A DNA stretch of 64,000 nucleotides from Aureimonas sp. AU20. GTDB lineage: Bacteria > Pseudomonadota > Alphaproteobacteria > Rhizobiales > Rhizobiaceae. Numbering within the stretch: position 1 is the first letter of the stretch; each line of letters starts with the position of its first letter. The translations under genes and the position numbers were made by a program. The DNA is taken from positions 62,001 through 126,000 of the forward strand of contig NZ_CP006367.1 in assembly GCF_001442755.1 (NCBI RefSeq). Reading direction: 5' to 3'. This document shows positions 7,137-19,081 of the stretch, piece after piece. The notes beneath the pieces are model-generated. The model did not search any database and had not been told where the DNA came from. It saw only the letters and a list, made by a program, of their open reading frames with translations.

Positions 7137-9602
7137 ATGATCGCGCTGCCCGAGCTTCCCGTTTCCGCCGTCCTGCCCGAGGTGTCCCGCGCGCTGCTGG
7201 CGCATGGCTCGGCCGTGCTGGTCGCGCCGCCGGGCGCGGGCAAGACGACGCTGGCGCCGCTGCATCTGCTGCGCGACCTGCCTCAAGGGCGCATTCTCCT
7301 GGTCGAGCCCCGGCGCATCGCGGCGCGCGCGGCGGCCAGCCGCATGGCCTCGCTGCTGGGCGAGGACGTGGGCGAGACGGTCGGCTGGCGCATGCGGCTC
7401 GACACCCGCGTTTCGGCCCAGACGCGGATCGAGGTGGTGACAGAAGGCGTCCTGACGCGGCTCGTGATCGGTGATCCCGAGCTTTCGGGCGTCTCCGCCA
7501 TTCTGTTCGACGAGTTCCACGAGCGCTCGCTCGACGCCGATTTCGGACTGGCCCTGGCGCTGGACGTTCAGGGCGCGCTGCGACCGGACCTGAAGCTCCT
7601 CGTAATGTCCGCGACGCTGGACGGCGCGCGGGTGGCGAGCCTGATCGGCGACGCGCCGGTGATCCGCTCGGAAGGGCGCGCCTTTCCCGTCGAAATCCGC
7701 CACCGCGACCGCCTGCCCGACGAGCCCGTGGAGGAGGCCAGCGCCCGCGCCGTGCTGGAGGAGCTGGGCGCCGGGTCCGGCTCGATCCTCGTCTTCCTGC
7801 CCGGCCAGCGCGAGATCGAGCGCACGCTGGAACGGCTGGAAAAACGCGTGCCCGCCGACGTGATCCTCGCGCCGCTTTTCGGCGCCATGGAGGGCGGGGC
7901 GCAGGATGTCGCCATCCGCCCCGCCCCGGCCGGCCGGCGCAAGGTGGTGCTCGCCACGACGATCGCGGAAACCTCGATCACGATCGACGGGGTGACGGTG
8001 GTGATCGACAGCGGGCTGAAGCGCCAGCCCGTGTTCGAGCCGGCCACCGGCCTGTCGCGGCTGGAGACCGTGCGCGTGTCCAAGGCCTCGGCCGAGCAGC
8101 GCGCGGGCCGTGCCGGGCGCACCGCCCCCGGCACGGCCATCCGGCTTTGGCGCGCCGAGCAGACGGCGGCGTTGGAGCCCTTCGACCGGCCCGAAATCCT
8201 GTCCACCGACCTGTCCGGCCTCCTGCTCGACACGCTGAGCTGGGGGGTGAGCGACCCGGCGAGCCTGCCCTTTCTCGACCCGCCGCCCGCGCCCGCCGTG
8301 GCCGAAGCGCGGCTGCTGCTGGAAGAGCTCGGTGCGATGGACGCGGCGGGCCGGCTGACCCCGCAGGGCGAGGCCATGCGCGCCTTGCCGCTCGGGCCGC
8401 GCCTCGCGCGCATGGTGGCGGGCGCGGCACAGGGCGAAAGCCGGCGTCTGGCGGCCCGCATCGCGGTGCTTCTCAGCGAACACGGGCTCGGCGGCCCGGA
8501 GATCGACCTTACCGAGCGCCTGCGCCGCTGGAGCCAGGAGCGCAGACCGCGCGCCAAGGCGGCGAGCGATCTGGCCACCCGCATCGCCCGCCAGGCGAAC
8601 GGGCCGGGCGAAGTGGAGAGCGACGAGCCCGGCGCGCTCTTGGCGCTGGCCTATCCCGACCGCATCGCCATCGCGCGCGGGGCGCGGGGTCAGTTCGTGC
8701 TCACCAACGGGCGCGGTGGCGCGCTTGAGGAGACCCACGCACTGGCCCGCGAGCCCGCGCTGGTGGTGGCCGATCTCGGCGGGCTGGCGCAGCCGCATGC
8801 GCCCGGCCGCGTCGGGCGCATCCGCGCTGCCGCGCCCTTGTCCCGCGAGGCGCTGGAACGGCTCATGGCCGAGCGCATCCGCGAGGAGGAGGTCGTCCTG
8901 TTCGACCCCGGCAGCCGCGCGGTGCGCGCGCGGCGCCTGCGCCGGCTCGGCCGCGCCACCTTGAGCGAGGCGACGCTGCCCTTGCCGGCCGACGGGCGGG
9001 TGACCGACGCGCTGATCGGCGGCCTTCGCCGCCTCGGCCTTCAGGCCTTGCCCTGGACCAAGGAGGGCGAGCGCCTGGCTCTGCGCCTGCGCTTTGTGGC
9101 GGAGGCGGACGAGAACTGGCCGCGCTTCGACGACGAGACGCTGCTCGCCGAACTCGGCGACTGGCTCGGCCCCTATCTGCCCGGCGTCTCGTCGGTCGGC
9201 GGCATCGAGCCCGGCATGCTGGCGGAGGGGCTCCTGTCGCGCCTGCCGCCCGGCGAGGCGCGGCGGCTGGACACTCTCGCGCCCACTCACTTCACCGCGC
9301 CGACCGGCACCCACCATCCGATCCGCTACGAGGCGGAAGGGCCGGTTCTCGCCATCCGCGTGCAGGAACTCTTCGGCCTCACCGCGCATCCCAGCGTCGC
9401 TGGCGGGCGCTGGCCGCTAACGCTGGAACTCCTCTCGCCGGCGCAGCGGCCGATCCAGATCACGCGCGACCTGCCCGGCTTCTGGGCGGGCTCCTGGGCC
9501 GACGTCAGAGCCGATCTGCGCGGGCGCTACCCCCGCCATCCCTGGCCGGAAGACCCCGCCTCCGCCGCGCCGACCAACCGGGTCAAGCCGCGCGGGCAGT
9601 AA
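7137..9602 (+). CDS. hrpB: ATP-dependent helicase HrpB (DEAH box)
   Basis: An 821-residue DEAH-family RNA-helicase-like protein, matching HrpB length. Walker A is PPGAGKTT (residues 31-38), Walker B/DEAH box is DEFH (125-128, an atypical DEAH variant usual in HrpB), motif III is SAT (158-160), and motif VI is QRAGRAGR near residue 320. The HrpB-specific C-terminal region ends in RYPRHPWPEDP. ATG 7137 puts the helicase core at the expected distance. The cellular role of HrpB is poorly defined. It is a single-gene unit. Confidence 0.95.
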   Translation: MIALPELPVSAVLPEVSRALLAHGSAVLVAPPGAGKTTLAPLHLLRDLPQGRILLVEPRRIAARAAASRMASLLGEDVGETVGWRMRLDTRVSAQTRIEVVTEGVLTRLVIGDPELSGVSAILFDEFHERSLDADFGLALALDVQGALRPDLKLLVMSATLDGARVASLIGDAPVIRSEGRAFPVEIRHRDRLPDEPVEEASARAVLEELGAGSGSILVFLPGQREIERTLERLEKRVPADVILAPLFGAMEGGAQDVAIRPAPAGRRKVVLATTIAETSITIDGVTVVIDSGLKRQPVFEPATGLSRLETVRVSKASAEQRAGRAGRTAPGTAIRLWRAEQTAALEPFDRPEILSTDLSGLLLDTLSWGVSDPASLPFLDPPPAPAVAEARLLLEELGAMDAAGRLTPQGEAMRALPLGPRLARMVAGAAQGESRRLAARIAVLLSEHGLGGPEIDLTERLRRWSQERRPRAKAASDLATRIARQANGPGEVESDEPGALLALAYPDRIAIARGARGQFVLTNGRGGALEETHALAREPALVVADLGGLAQPHAPGRVGRIRAAAPLSREALERLMAERIREEEVVLFDPGSRAVRARRLRRLGRATLSEATLPLPADGRVTDALIGGLRRLGLQALPWTKEGERLALRLRFVAEADENWPRFDDETLLAELGDWLGPYLPGVSSVGGIEPGMLAEGLLSRLPPGEARRLDTLAPTHFTAPTGTHHPIRYEAEGPVLAIRVQELFGLTAHPSVAGGRWPLTLELLSPAQRPIQITRDLPGFWAGSWADVRADLRGRYPRHPWPEDPASAAPTNRVKPRGQ

Positions 9603-10304
9603 AAGGGGTTCGCACATTTTCTAGGCGGGGGGGGGCGACGAAACCCGGAACTGCGGCAGACGGCGCCGACGACATTTGTGCTTGAGGGCGGAAAGCCGAC
9701 ACAACCTCCCAAGCTCCAGCGGAAGCGCATCGACAGTCCACTCGCGCGCAATTGGCCCGGCCTACGGCGGTGTCCTCGGTCAATGGGTGCGCGGAGACTC
9801 ACGAGGGCTCTTTCCACGCGGCCTGACTGAAGAACCCTACCCCGCTTCGCCCACCCGCCTGCTCGGTTATGTAATCGATCGGGAACGAGCGCCAGCAGCG
9901 CGAAAGACGATGCGTCTTGTGACGGCGAAGAGGCGTTTGGGCTTGCCCTAGGAGCACCTAAGAAAACCTCATGGGGTCGGCTGCTTAGGTCTTTCCGGCG
10001 TAAACTTCGTCGCGAATGCCTAGCCCTGCCTCCAGCATCGACTACGCTTCACTCCTCGCCCCCGAGGAAAACGCTGACCACCTTTCGCGTAGAAGCTTTA
10101 TCGGGCGCTCTAACGCCGGTCTCTTGCTGCCCGAACGGAGCGGCAAGAGACGCCACCCCGCCAAATGCGCCGAAGGCTTGCCCGATCTTGCCTCCGCTCG
10201 CGCCTCAGCCCGCCGATGCGGCTCGAAACGCGCCGATCCGTCGCCCTATCCTTCCACCCTGTGCCGCCTTAAGTCATTGCAACCGGTCAACGAAAGCCTC
10301 CGCG
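9603..10304. other. Intergenic region upstream of actS
   Basis: A 702-base stretch between hrpB and actS with no convincing gene. Short open frames exist (for example 9676-9951) but lack a ribosome site and any family resemblance. Visible structure includes a G9 homopolymer at 9627-9635, a small hairpin AAGACG-ATG-CGTCTT at 9904-9918, and 7-base arms ACCTAAG (9956-9962)/CTTAGGT (9984-9990). The last two could be promoter-proximal regulatory structures for actS, but no function can be assigned. Confidence 0.4.
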
Positions 10305-11708
10305 ATGATGAAGCTGCCCGGCCCGTCCGAGTTCGACGCTCCGGCCTGGCCACCCCAGAACCTGCGCGAAAGCCAGCGCATGCGCGTGGCGACGCTGACG
10401 CGGCTTCGCTGGCTGTCGGTCGGCGGCCAGCTCGCGGCCTGCGTCTTCGTCGCCTGGGGCCTGTGGTATCCCTATCCCGTGGCCGCCTGTCTGGCCCTGA
10501 TCGCCGTTTCCGCGCTTCTGAACATCGCCATCGGCCTGCGCTTTCCCCGCACCGAGCGCCTGCCCGTGCGCCAGGTGACGACGATCCTGACCTTCGACAT
10601 CCTGCAGCCGAGCGGGCTCCTGTTCCTCACCGGCGGAATCCAGAACCCGTTCGCGATTTTCCTGATCGTGCCGGCGATGATCGCGGCCGCGACGCAGCCC
10701 GCCGCCGTCACGATCGGTCTCGGCATCCTGGCGGTGCTGGCGGCGACCTTTCTCGCCTTCTTCCACTATCCCGTGCCCTGGCCGGCCGACGCGCCGTTCA
10801 ACCTGCCCTTTCCCTATCTCGGCGGCATGTGGTTCGCGCTGGTGACGACCATGGTCTTCGCCACCTTCTACATCTACCGGGTCGCCGCCGAGGCGCGCAC
10901 CCTGTCCAACGCGCTGACCGCGACGGAGATGGTGCTGCAGCGGGAGAACCATCTGTCCGCCCTCGACGGGCTGGCCGCGGCCGCCGCGCACGAGCTCGGC
11001 ACGCCGCTCGCCACCGTCGCGCTCGTGTCCAAGGAGATGGGCCGCGCCACGCCCGCCGACCATCCCATGCGCGAGGACATCGATCTCTTGATCACCCAGA
11101 CGGAGCGCTGCCGGGCGATCCTGCGGCAATTGTCGAGCCTCTCCTCCTCTTCGGAGGAGCACATGGCGCATCTGCCGCTGCTTTCGCTTGTGGAGGAGGT
11201 GATCGCGCCCCATCGCGATTTCGGCGTCGAGATCCGCGTCGCGAGCGGCCGGCGAGACGGCGCCGAGCCGGTTCTGCGCCGCAACCCCGGCATTCTCTAT
11301 GGGCTCGGCAATATCGTGGAAAACGCCGTGGACTTCGCCACCGGCGCGGTAACGGTGGATGTCGCCTGGACGAGCGAAGACGTGCGGATCGACGTGCGCG
11401 ACGACGGCGCCGGCTTCTCGCCCGATGTCCTGTCGCGGATCGGCGACCCTTACGTTTCGCCGCGCGAGGACGGCCCGCGCCAGTTCGGCGGCAATCTCGG
11501 CCTTGGCGTCTTCATCGCCAAGACGCTGCTGGAGCGCTCCGGCGCGCGGATCGTCTTCGGCAACCGGCCCGAGGGCGAGGTGAAGGGCGCTTTGGTTCGG
11601 ATCGTCTGGCCCCGCGCGACGTTGGACGCTCGACGGGGTGCGATGGCCGATGCGGAGCGAAACGCGGATTCTTCGCCATTCTTAATGTTTGGTGAGCCAC
11701 GACTTTGA
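10305..11708 (+). CDS. actS: Redox-sensing histidine kinase ActS/RegB/PrrB
   Basis: A 467-residue membrane histidine kinase of the RegB/PrrB/ActS family, the global redox sensor of alphaproteobacteria. Six hydrophobic segments span about residues 37-190. The quinone-linked heptapeptide GGIQNPF is at 110-116. The phosphorylated His is H229 (AAAHELGTPLA), and a Cys lies 40 residues later (C269 in TERCRAIL), the same spacing as the redox-active H225/C265 of R. capsulatus RegB. ATPase motifs include GLGNIVENAVDF, DDGAGF and GGNLGLGVFIAKTLLERSG. ATG 10305 is adjacent to a second ATG at 10308. actR follows 48 bases downstream. Confidence 0.93.
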   Translation: MMKLPGPSEFDAPAWPPQNLRESQRMRVATLTRLRWLSVGGQLAACVFVAWGLWYPYPVAACLALIAVSALLNIAIGLRFPRTERLPVRQVTTILTFDILQPSGLLFLTGGIQNPFAIFLIVPAMIAAATQPAAVTIGLGILAVLAATFLAFFHYPVPWPADAPFNLPFPYLGGMWFALVTTMVFATFYIYRVAAEARTLSNALTATEMVLQRENHLSALDGLAAAAAHELGTPLATVALVSKEMGRATPADHPMREDIDLLITQTERCRAILRQLSSLSSSSEEHMAHLPLLSLVEEVIAPHRDFGVEIRVASGRRDGAEPVLRRNPGILYGLGNIVENAVDFATGAVTVDVAWTSEDVRIDVRDDGAGFSPDVLSRIGDPYVSPREDGPRQFGGNLGLGVFIAKTLLERSGARIVFGNRPEGEVKGALVRIVWPRATLDARRGAMADAERNADSSPFLMFGEPRL

Positions 11709-11756
11709 TTTCGATCGACTGGCGCCCCATATCCTATTGCACAAGGGATATGAGCC

Positions 11757-12332
11757 ATGTTGATGCAAGACACCCAGACGTCGGCCCCGCCTCCTGTCCG
11801 GATCGAGGGCGACAATTCCATTCTCCTCGTCGACGATGACAAGCCGTTCGTCTCCCGCCTCGCGCGGGCTTTCGAGCAGCGTGGCTTCGACGTGCGCACC
11901 GCCGAAAGCGTGGCCGAGGGCACGAGCGCGATCCGCTCCGGCCCCCCGGCCTATGCCGTGGTGGACATGCGGCTCGGCACCGGCAACGGGCTGGACGTGA
12001 TCGAGGCGCTGCGCCGGGCGCGGCCCGACGCGCGCGTCGTGGTCCTGACCGGATATGGCAACATCGCGACGGCGGTGAATGCCGTGAAGCTCGGCGCGAT
12101 CGATTATCTCGCCAAGCCGTCCGACGCGGACGAGGTGATCGCCGCGCTGATGCGCGACCCCGGCACGAAGGCCGAGCCGCCGGAAAACCCGATGTCGGCC
12201 GATCGCATCCGCTGGGAGCACATCCAGCGGGTCTACGAGCTTTGCGATCGCAACGTCTCGGAAACCGCGCGCCGCCTCTCCATGCATCGGCGCACGCTGC
12301 AGCGCATCTTGGCCAAGCGCGCGCCGCGCTGA
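11757..12332 (+). CDS. actR: Response regulator ActR/RegA/PrrA
   Basis: The 191-residue partner regulator of ActS. The receiver domain has the acidic pocket LLVDDDKP, the phospho-acceptor D70 (VVDMRLG), Thr in VVLTGYG and Lys in LAKPSDADE. A proline-containing linker leads to a C-terminal Fis-type helix-turn-helix (VYELCDRNVSETARRLSMHRR region), nearly invariant in this family. By homology it controls respiratory, nitrogen and carbon genes in response to redox state. A second in-frame ATG at 11763 is an alternative start. Confidence 0.95.
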   Translation: MLMQDTQTSAPPPVRIEGDNSILLVDDDKPFVSRLARAFEQRGFDVRTAESVAEGTSAIRSGPPAYAVVDMRLGTGNGLDVIEALRRARPDARVVVLTGYGNIATAVNAVKLGAIDYLAKPSDADEVIAALMRDPGTKAEPPENPMSADRIRWEHIQRVYELCDRNVSETARRLSMHRRTLQRILAKRAPR

Positions 12333-12345
12333 GCCAAGGCGACGC

Positions 12346-12858
12346 TTAGCCGTCCTCGTCCAGCGCCAACCCGCCATCGGTCAGAAACGGGTTGGCACTC
12401 CACTCCGCCCGCAGGAGGCGGTCCGAGGCGATGCGCGCGAAGCGCAGCATCAGCGCCTTTCGCGTGGCCGCCGACAAGCGCTCCTCCGGCGCCTCGCGCA
12501 GGATTTCCGCGCCGTAGCCGTCCGACAGGATGAGACCGCAGCATTCGGGAAAGATGTCGGTCGGCACACCGGGATGGGTGGCGAAGTAGAGCCGGTCGCA
12601 ATGCAGCCGGTAGTCCGGCCATTTGCGGTCGACGCGAAAGTCCTCGATCGAGGACTTGATCTCCACGATGGTGAACTCGCCCTTTTCCGACAGGCAGAGA
12701 AGATCGGCGCGCCGCCCGGTCGTCAGCGGGATTTCCGGCAGGACGGACACGCGCATCTGGATCATCAGCCGCTGCACGCCCCGGCGCACCAGAAGGGCGC
12801 GCTCGGACTGCCGGCCATCGACCAGGGGATCGCGCAGGTTGGGAGAGACGATGGGCAT
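12346..12858 (-). CDS. mmcB: MmcB family DNA repair protein
   Basis: A 170-residue protein with a restriction-endonuclease-like fold: RADLLCLSEKGEFTIVEIKSS carries the D...ExK catalytic pattern, followed by DFRVDRKWPDYRLHCD and CGLILSDGYGAEILREAP. The Caulobacter MmcB is an SOS-linked factor tied to ImuB-dependent mutagenesis. Start ATG 12858 agrees with family length. It converges on actR with a 13-base gap, a neighbourhood common in Rhizobiales. No LexA box is obvious upstream. Confidence 0.88.
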   Translation of the reverse strand: MPIVSPNLRDPLVDGRQSERALLVRRGVQRLMIQMRVSVLPEIPLTTGRRADLLCLSEKGEFTIVEIKSSIEDFRVDRKWPDYRLHCDRLYFATHPGVPTDIFPECCGLILSDGYGAEILREAPEERLSAATRKALMLRFARIASDRLLRAEWSANPFLTDGGLALDEDG

Positions 12859-12940
12859 GGGCCGAGTTAGCCCACTGCGCCCCGCCCCTTCAAGCGAAAT
12901 TCGGAACGAATCGGAAACGCGACAGGGTGTCGCGACCCGC

Positions 12941-13642
12941 TCACGCTCCGGTCGGCAACTCCGGCACGAAGCGGCGGCGGATTTCGGCGGCGACCCGCAT
13001 CGGCGTCTCCAGGCTCGGCAGGTGGCCGCATTCCTCCAGAAGCACGAAGCGGGCATCGGGCAGCGCCTCGGCCATGCCCTGGCCCGCGCCGGGCGGCGAG
13101 AACTGGTCGTCCGCACCCCAGATCAAGAGCGCCGGGCAGGTGATGCGGGACAGATCGCCCGTCCGGTCGGGCCGCGTCGCCAGCGCCTCGTTCTGCGCCA
13201 GAAGCCGGCTTGCCGGAGCGCGCTCCGTCATGCGGCGAAAGGCGTCGGCGGCTTCCTGGCCGCGCCCTTCGGGCTCGAACACGATGCGCCGCGCCATATC
13301 CTCCAGCATCTCCGCCCCACCATCGGCCTCGATCGCCGCGCGCCGGCGCTCCAGCGGCGCGCGGTCGCTTACGCCCGCCGGCCCCGCGCCCATGACGATC
13401 AGCCCGCGCACTTGGTAGGGGGCCATCAGCGCCACCTCGCGCGCCACATGGCCGCCGAAGGACGTGCCGGCGACGAGAAAGGGCGCATCGCCCATCTGGT
13501 TCAGAACGAGCTTGGCGCATGCCGCAAGATCGGGCTCGGCGGGGGTCACGGTTTCGCAGTCGAAATCGGGCCGCAGCAGCGGCACCAGGGGCTCGCAAAG
13601 ATCGCCGTCGCAGGCGAAGGCGGGAATGAAGACAAGACGCAT
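12941..13642 (-). CDS. Alpha/beta hydrolase
   Basis: A 233-residue alpha/beta hydrolase. The nucleophile elbow is GTSFGGH (GxSxG), the acid is in LLIWGADDQFSPP, and the catalytic His is in EECGHLPSLETP. A cap region of about 60 residues lies between strands 6 and 7. ATG 13642 starts directly on beta-1 (MRLVFIPAFACDGDLCEPL), typical of this subgroup. It is a cytoplasmic esterase or related enzyme of unknown substrate. The 190-base gap to the divergent aldo/keto reductase shows no clear site. Confidence 0.87.
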   Translation of the reverse strand: MRLVFIPAFACDGDLCEPLVPLLRPDFDCETVTPAEPDLAACAKLVLNQMGDAPFLVAGTSFGGHVAREVALMAPYQVRGLIVMGAGPAGVSDRAPLERRRAAIEADGGAEMLEDMARRIVFEPEGRGQEAADAFRRMTERAPASRLLAQNEALATRPDRTGDLSRITCPALLIWGADDQFSPPGAGQGMAEALPDARFVLLEECGHLPSLETPMRVAAEIRRRFVPELPTGA

Positions 13643-13832
13643 CGGGTCGCTCCGGGTTCGGAATCGGCGCTCGCCGCGCATATAGGGCGAGCTCCCCCGG
13701 GGCGATGGCCGGGCATGCCGTCGCAGATGCGAAAGTTTTGGCGCGGGCGCCTTTGCAGTGCGGAAGAGGGAAGCGTAAGAGGCGGGGAATTTCCCCGCAT
13801 CTTGCTCGCCCGTCTCGACTGGACCCCTCCCC

Positions 13833-14885
13833 ATGCAGAAACGCCCCCTCGGCCGCACCGGCCTCCATGTCAGCCGCATCTGCCTCGGCACGATGACTTT
13901 CGGCGAGCAGAACACGGAGAGCGAGGCCCATGCGCAGCTCGACCGCGCGGTCGAGGCAGGCGTCGATTTCCTCGACATGGCCGAGCTCTACCCGATCCCG
14001 CCCAAGGCCGAGACGCAGGGCGCGACGGAGCGCTTCATCGGCTCCTGGCTGAAGGCGCGGGGCCTGCGAGATCGGGTCTTGATCGCCACCAAGGTCGTGG
14101 GTCGCTCGGACTCCACCTGGTTCCGGCGGGACGCGTCCAAGCCGCGCCTGGACCTTGCCAATATCCGCGAAGCGCTGGAAGGCTCGCTGAAGCGCCTCGG
14201 CGTCGAGGCGATCGACCTTTATCAGGTCCACTGGCCCGACCGGCCGACCTCCGGCTTCGGCTCGGTGCCGACCCGCTGGAAGTCGCCCGCCGCCGACCCC
14301 ACCGAAGTGCCGATCGAGGAAACGCTCGACGCGCTGGGGCAGCTGGTTTGCGAGGGCAAAATCCGCCATCTCGGCCTGTCCAACGAGTCGGCCTGGGGCA
14401 CGATGCGCTATCTCGCCCATGCCGAGCGCACCGACGCGCCGCGCGTCGCCAGCATTCAGAACGCCTACAACCTTCTGAACCGCGTTTTCGAGCCGGCGCT
14501 GGCGGAAGTGGCGCTGCGCGAGGATGTCGGCCTTCTCGCCTATTCCCCGCTCGGCCAGGGCTATCTCACCGGCAAATACGCCAATGGCGCTCGGCCCGAG
14601 GGCTCGCGCAAGGCGCTGTTCGATCGCCTCCAGCGCTACGAAAAGCCCGGCACGGCCGAGGCGGTGGACGCCTATGTGGCCTTGGCGCGCGAGTTCGGCC
14701 TCCAGCCCGCGACCTTCGCCAACGCCTTCGTCCTGGCGCAGCCCTTCGTGACGGCGACGATCATCGGCGCCACCACCATGGCGCAGCTGGAGGAATGTCT
14801 GGCGGCGGAAGACGTCGTCTGGACCGACGAGATGCAGGCGGCGGTGGACGCCGTGCACCAGCGCGTGGGCAATCCCGCGCCCTGA
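13833..14885 (+). CDS. Aldo/keto reductase (Tas-like)
   Basis: A 350-residue NADPH-dependent oxidoreductase with a TIM-barrel fold. The start MQKRPLGRTGLHVSRICLGTMTFG is typical of the Tas/YajO branch. Catalytic residues can be placed in DFLDMAELYP (Asp, Tyr), IATKVVG (Lys) and YQVHWPD (His). NADP-binding residues lie in the C-terminal IIGATTMAQLEECL segment. The physiological substrate is unknown. It is monocistronic. Confidence 0.92.
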   Translation: MQKRPLGRTGLHVSRICLGTMTFGEQNTESEAHAQLDRAVEAGVDFLDMAELYPIPPKAETQGATERFIGSWLKARGLRDRVLIATKVVGRSDSTWFRRDASKPRLDLANIREALEGSLKRLGVEAIDLYQVHWPDRPTSGFGSVPTRWKSPAADPTEVPIEETLDALGQLVCEGKIRHLGLSNESAWGTMRYLAHAERTDAPRVASIQNAYNLLNRVFEPALAEVALREDVGLLAYSPLGQGYLTGKYANGARPEGSRKALFDRLQRYEKPGTAEAVDAYVALAREFGLQPATFANAFVLAQPFVTATIIGATTMAQLEECLAAEDVVWTDEMQAAVDAVHQRVGNPAP

Positions 14886-14943
14886 CGGCGCGCCACGGCG
14901 TCGGCGCCCCGTCAGGGGCTTCGGCGCTTGCAGCCTTCCGGCG

Positions 14944-16380
14944 TCAAAGGGCGGCCTCTCCCGACGCAGAACGCCCCAGTTCGGGCGTCGGCACGAACCC
15001 CCGGCCGCTGCGTTCCCCCTCCAGGGGCAGGTCGCGGTGGAAACAGATGCGCCCCTTGCCGATGCGCTTGCCGTGGTAGAGCGCATCGTCGGCCCGGTGC
15101 AGGAGTTGGCGCGGGCTCGACCCGTCGACCGGCGCGATCGCGACGCCGATCGTCGCGCCGACCTGAACCTCGGCGCCGTTGCGCAGAAGCATGGGCTCGC
15201 CGATCGCCTGGATCAGTTTCTCGGCCATGGGCTGCACGCGCGCCGGCCCCGCGCCCGAGCCGAGCACGACGCAGAACTCGTCGCCCCCCAGGCGAACCGC
15301 GAGATCTTCGGCACCGATCAGCGCCGCGATCCGCTCCGCCACGAAGCGCAGCACCTGGTCGCCGGCATCGTGCCCTTGCGTGTCGTTGACCGTCTTGAAG
15401 CCGTCGAGATCGAGATAGAGCACGGCGAAGCCGCGTCCCGTATCGATAAGATCGCGGGCCAAGCCGTCCAGATGTTCGAGGAGCAGGATGCGGTTCGGCA
15501 GCTCGGTGAGGGGATCGTGCCTGACGCGCCAGTCGCCGATGCTGATGAGGCGCGCCGCCGTGTCGGTCTGGTGACGCACGAGAATGACGGTAACCGTGCA
15601 GGCAACCGCGAGGACGAACCAGATTGGAAGGGTCACGCGCAGGAGGTCGTCGCCGATCGAGCTCGCGTGCCAGTTGATGAAGCCGAGCGTCCGATTGTCG
15701 ATGGTTTTCAGCGCCAGATGGGAGTCGCCCTCCGGCCGCGACGCCGTCGCCTCTAAGTTCGACAGGGAATAGGTGTGCGACAGTTCCCCGAGAAGACGAG
15801 GCTGGAGCCGATGGGCGAACACCAGAATGGGAGGCGGACCCTCACCGCCGGGTTCCGCCAGGACCAGAGGGCTGGCGGCGGCGATCGCGAGCTTTCGGTC
15901 GGCGAGAAGGAAGCCCAATACGGGCTGCCCGACGGGGGCACGGCGCGCCGCATCGAGAAGCGGCGACCAACCTTCGCCCATGATCACCTCGGCGGGAAGT
16001 TCGGTGAGGAAGCCGTCGCGAAAGGCATAGGCTGTCCGCCCGTTCGGCTGGATCACGAAGGCGAGGTCGATGCCGAACGTCTTCAGAAGCGTCAGGCCGA
16101 GATTCGCCTCGGCCCAGGCCTTGTCTCCCGCCTTGACGACGCGCTGGCCGACATCTTCCCAGGTGGCGTAGTCGACCGTGTTCTGGGCGAGATGGATCTT
16201 CTCGGCCTTCAAGGCTTCGGCGACGCGTCGGCTGTTGGTTTCGTCGGCCTGACGCGTCTGCTGCCCCGCCACGAGGACGATCCCGGCCAGCAGCGCGGCC
16301 AGCAGGCAAGCCACAAGCACGGCGACCGGCGCCGTCGCGCGCGTCAGCGCCCTCCTGTGGCTTTCATATGCACTCAGCAT
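14944..16380 (-). CDS. CHASE4-GGDEF diguanylate cyclase
   Basis: A 478-residue inner-membrane signalling protein that should make cyclic di-GMP from GTP. The first transmembrane segment is at about 18-40, a periplasmic CHASE4-like sensor at 45-245 (DYATWEDVGQRV; DLAFVIQPNGRTAYAF), the second at 251-268, and the GGDEF domain at about 285-450 with intact RLGGDEF (363-369) and DLDGFKTVND. The position of the RxxD inhibitory site reads GAED, so product inhibition by that site is unlikely. The sensed ligand is unknown. Confidence 0.9.
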   Translation of the reverse strand: MLSAYESHRRALTRATAPVAVLVACLLAALLAGIVLVAGQQTRQADETNSRRVAEALKAEKIHLAQNTVDYATWEDVGQRVVKAGDKAWAEANLGLTLLKTFGIDLAFVIQPNGRTAYAFRDGFLTELPAEVIMGEGWSPLLDAARRAPVGQPVLGFLLADRKLAIAAASPLVLAEPGGEGPPPILVFAHRLQPRLLGELSHTYSLSNLEATASRPEGDSHLALKTIDNRTLGFINWHASSIGDDLLRVTLPIWFVLAVACTVTVILVRHQTDTAARLISIGDWRVRHDPLTELPNRILLLEHLDGLARDLIDTGRGFAVLYLDLDGFKTVNDTQGHDAGDQVLRFVAERIAALIGAEDLAVRLGGDEFCVVLGSGAGPARVQPMAEKLIQAIGEPMLLRNGAEVQVGATIGVAIAPVDGSSPRQLLHRADDALYHGKRIGKGRICFHRDLPLEGERSGRGFVPTPELGRSASGEAAL

Positions 16381-16541
16381 TCCTGTGCCTTGGGTTGCGC
16401 GTCCGATCCTGTATCGCGCAAGAGCGTGAAAATCCGCTTTAGCTGGCCACGTAAAATGTTCACGCCGAAGGGGGATCGTGGGGTCTTCGGACGATGATCG
16501 GACGCGCCCGCGACACGGCCCGGCTCTCCACCCTGCACGCG

Positions 16542-16571
16542 AAAAAGGGCGGGTGTCGCCACCCGCCCTTT
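16542..16571 (-). terminator. Intrinsic terminator of pnp
   Basis: A perfect 12-bp stem (AAAGGGCGGGTG / CACCCGCCCTTT) with a four-base loop. On the minus strand it is followed by a T-run, 26 bases beyond the pnp stop codon. Seen directly. Confidence 0.9.
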
Positions 16572-16597
16572 CCGATATCAACCGTTGAGAGACGCGA

Positions 16598-18736
<2,139 letters not shown>

Positions 18737-19081
18737 GAGGGTATGCCTCTCGTGCGGGCCGCGCTCGGGCGGCCGGGGCAAAATTTCAAAACGCGCACGG
18801 GCAAGACGGCGGGCTGCTTCCGGCGGGGCACTCCGGCCCCGGGCACGGTGCGGTTTCCGGCCAAAGCCGAGAACCCATGCCGGGAAGCAACCGGCAATCC
18901 TGCCCCATGAGCGTTCAACTCGTCGAAGGAGCGAAGGGGCTCCTCCCGAAAAGGGCGATGAACCCTTTCCGTGGCGGACGCTGCGATCGGCGCGGCGCCG
19001 CCGGGGCATTCGGCCCGCGTGGAAGCGAACCGGAAAGAGGTGCGGCGACGGAACATCGAGGCTCCGGCGCCGCGTGGTCCG

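Noticed and set aside
7032..9389. A 785-residue open frame on the minus strand
   Set aside because: It is the antisense of hrpB; its His/Arg/Gln/Ala-rich translation has no domain and arises from G+C-rich codon bias.
9627..9635. G9 homopolymer as a phase-variation tract
   Set aside because: It lies just after hrpB, not within a gene or a recognisable promoter spacer, so no switching consequence can be proposed.
9676..9951. A 91-residue open frame between hrpB and actS
   Set aside because: No ribosome site, no family resemblance and unusual composition; treated as intergenic.
12623..15086. Long open frames on both strands across the hydrolase and aldo/keto reductase genes
   Set aside because: They are out-of-phase or antisense shadows without recognisable motifs; the real genes have full catalytic motifs.
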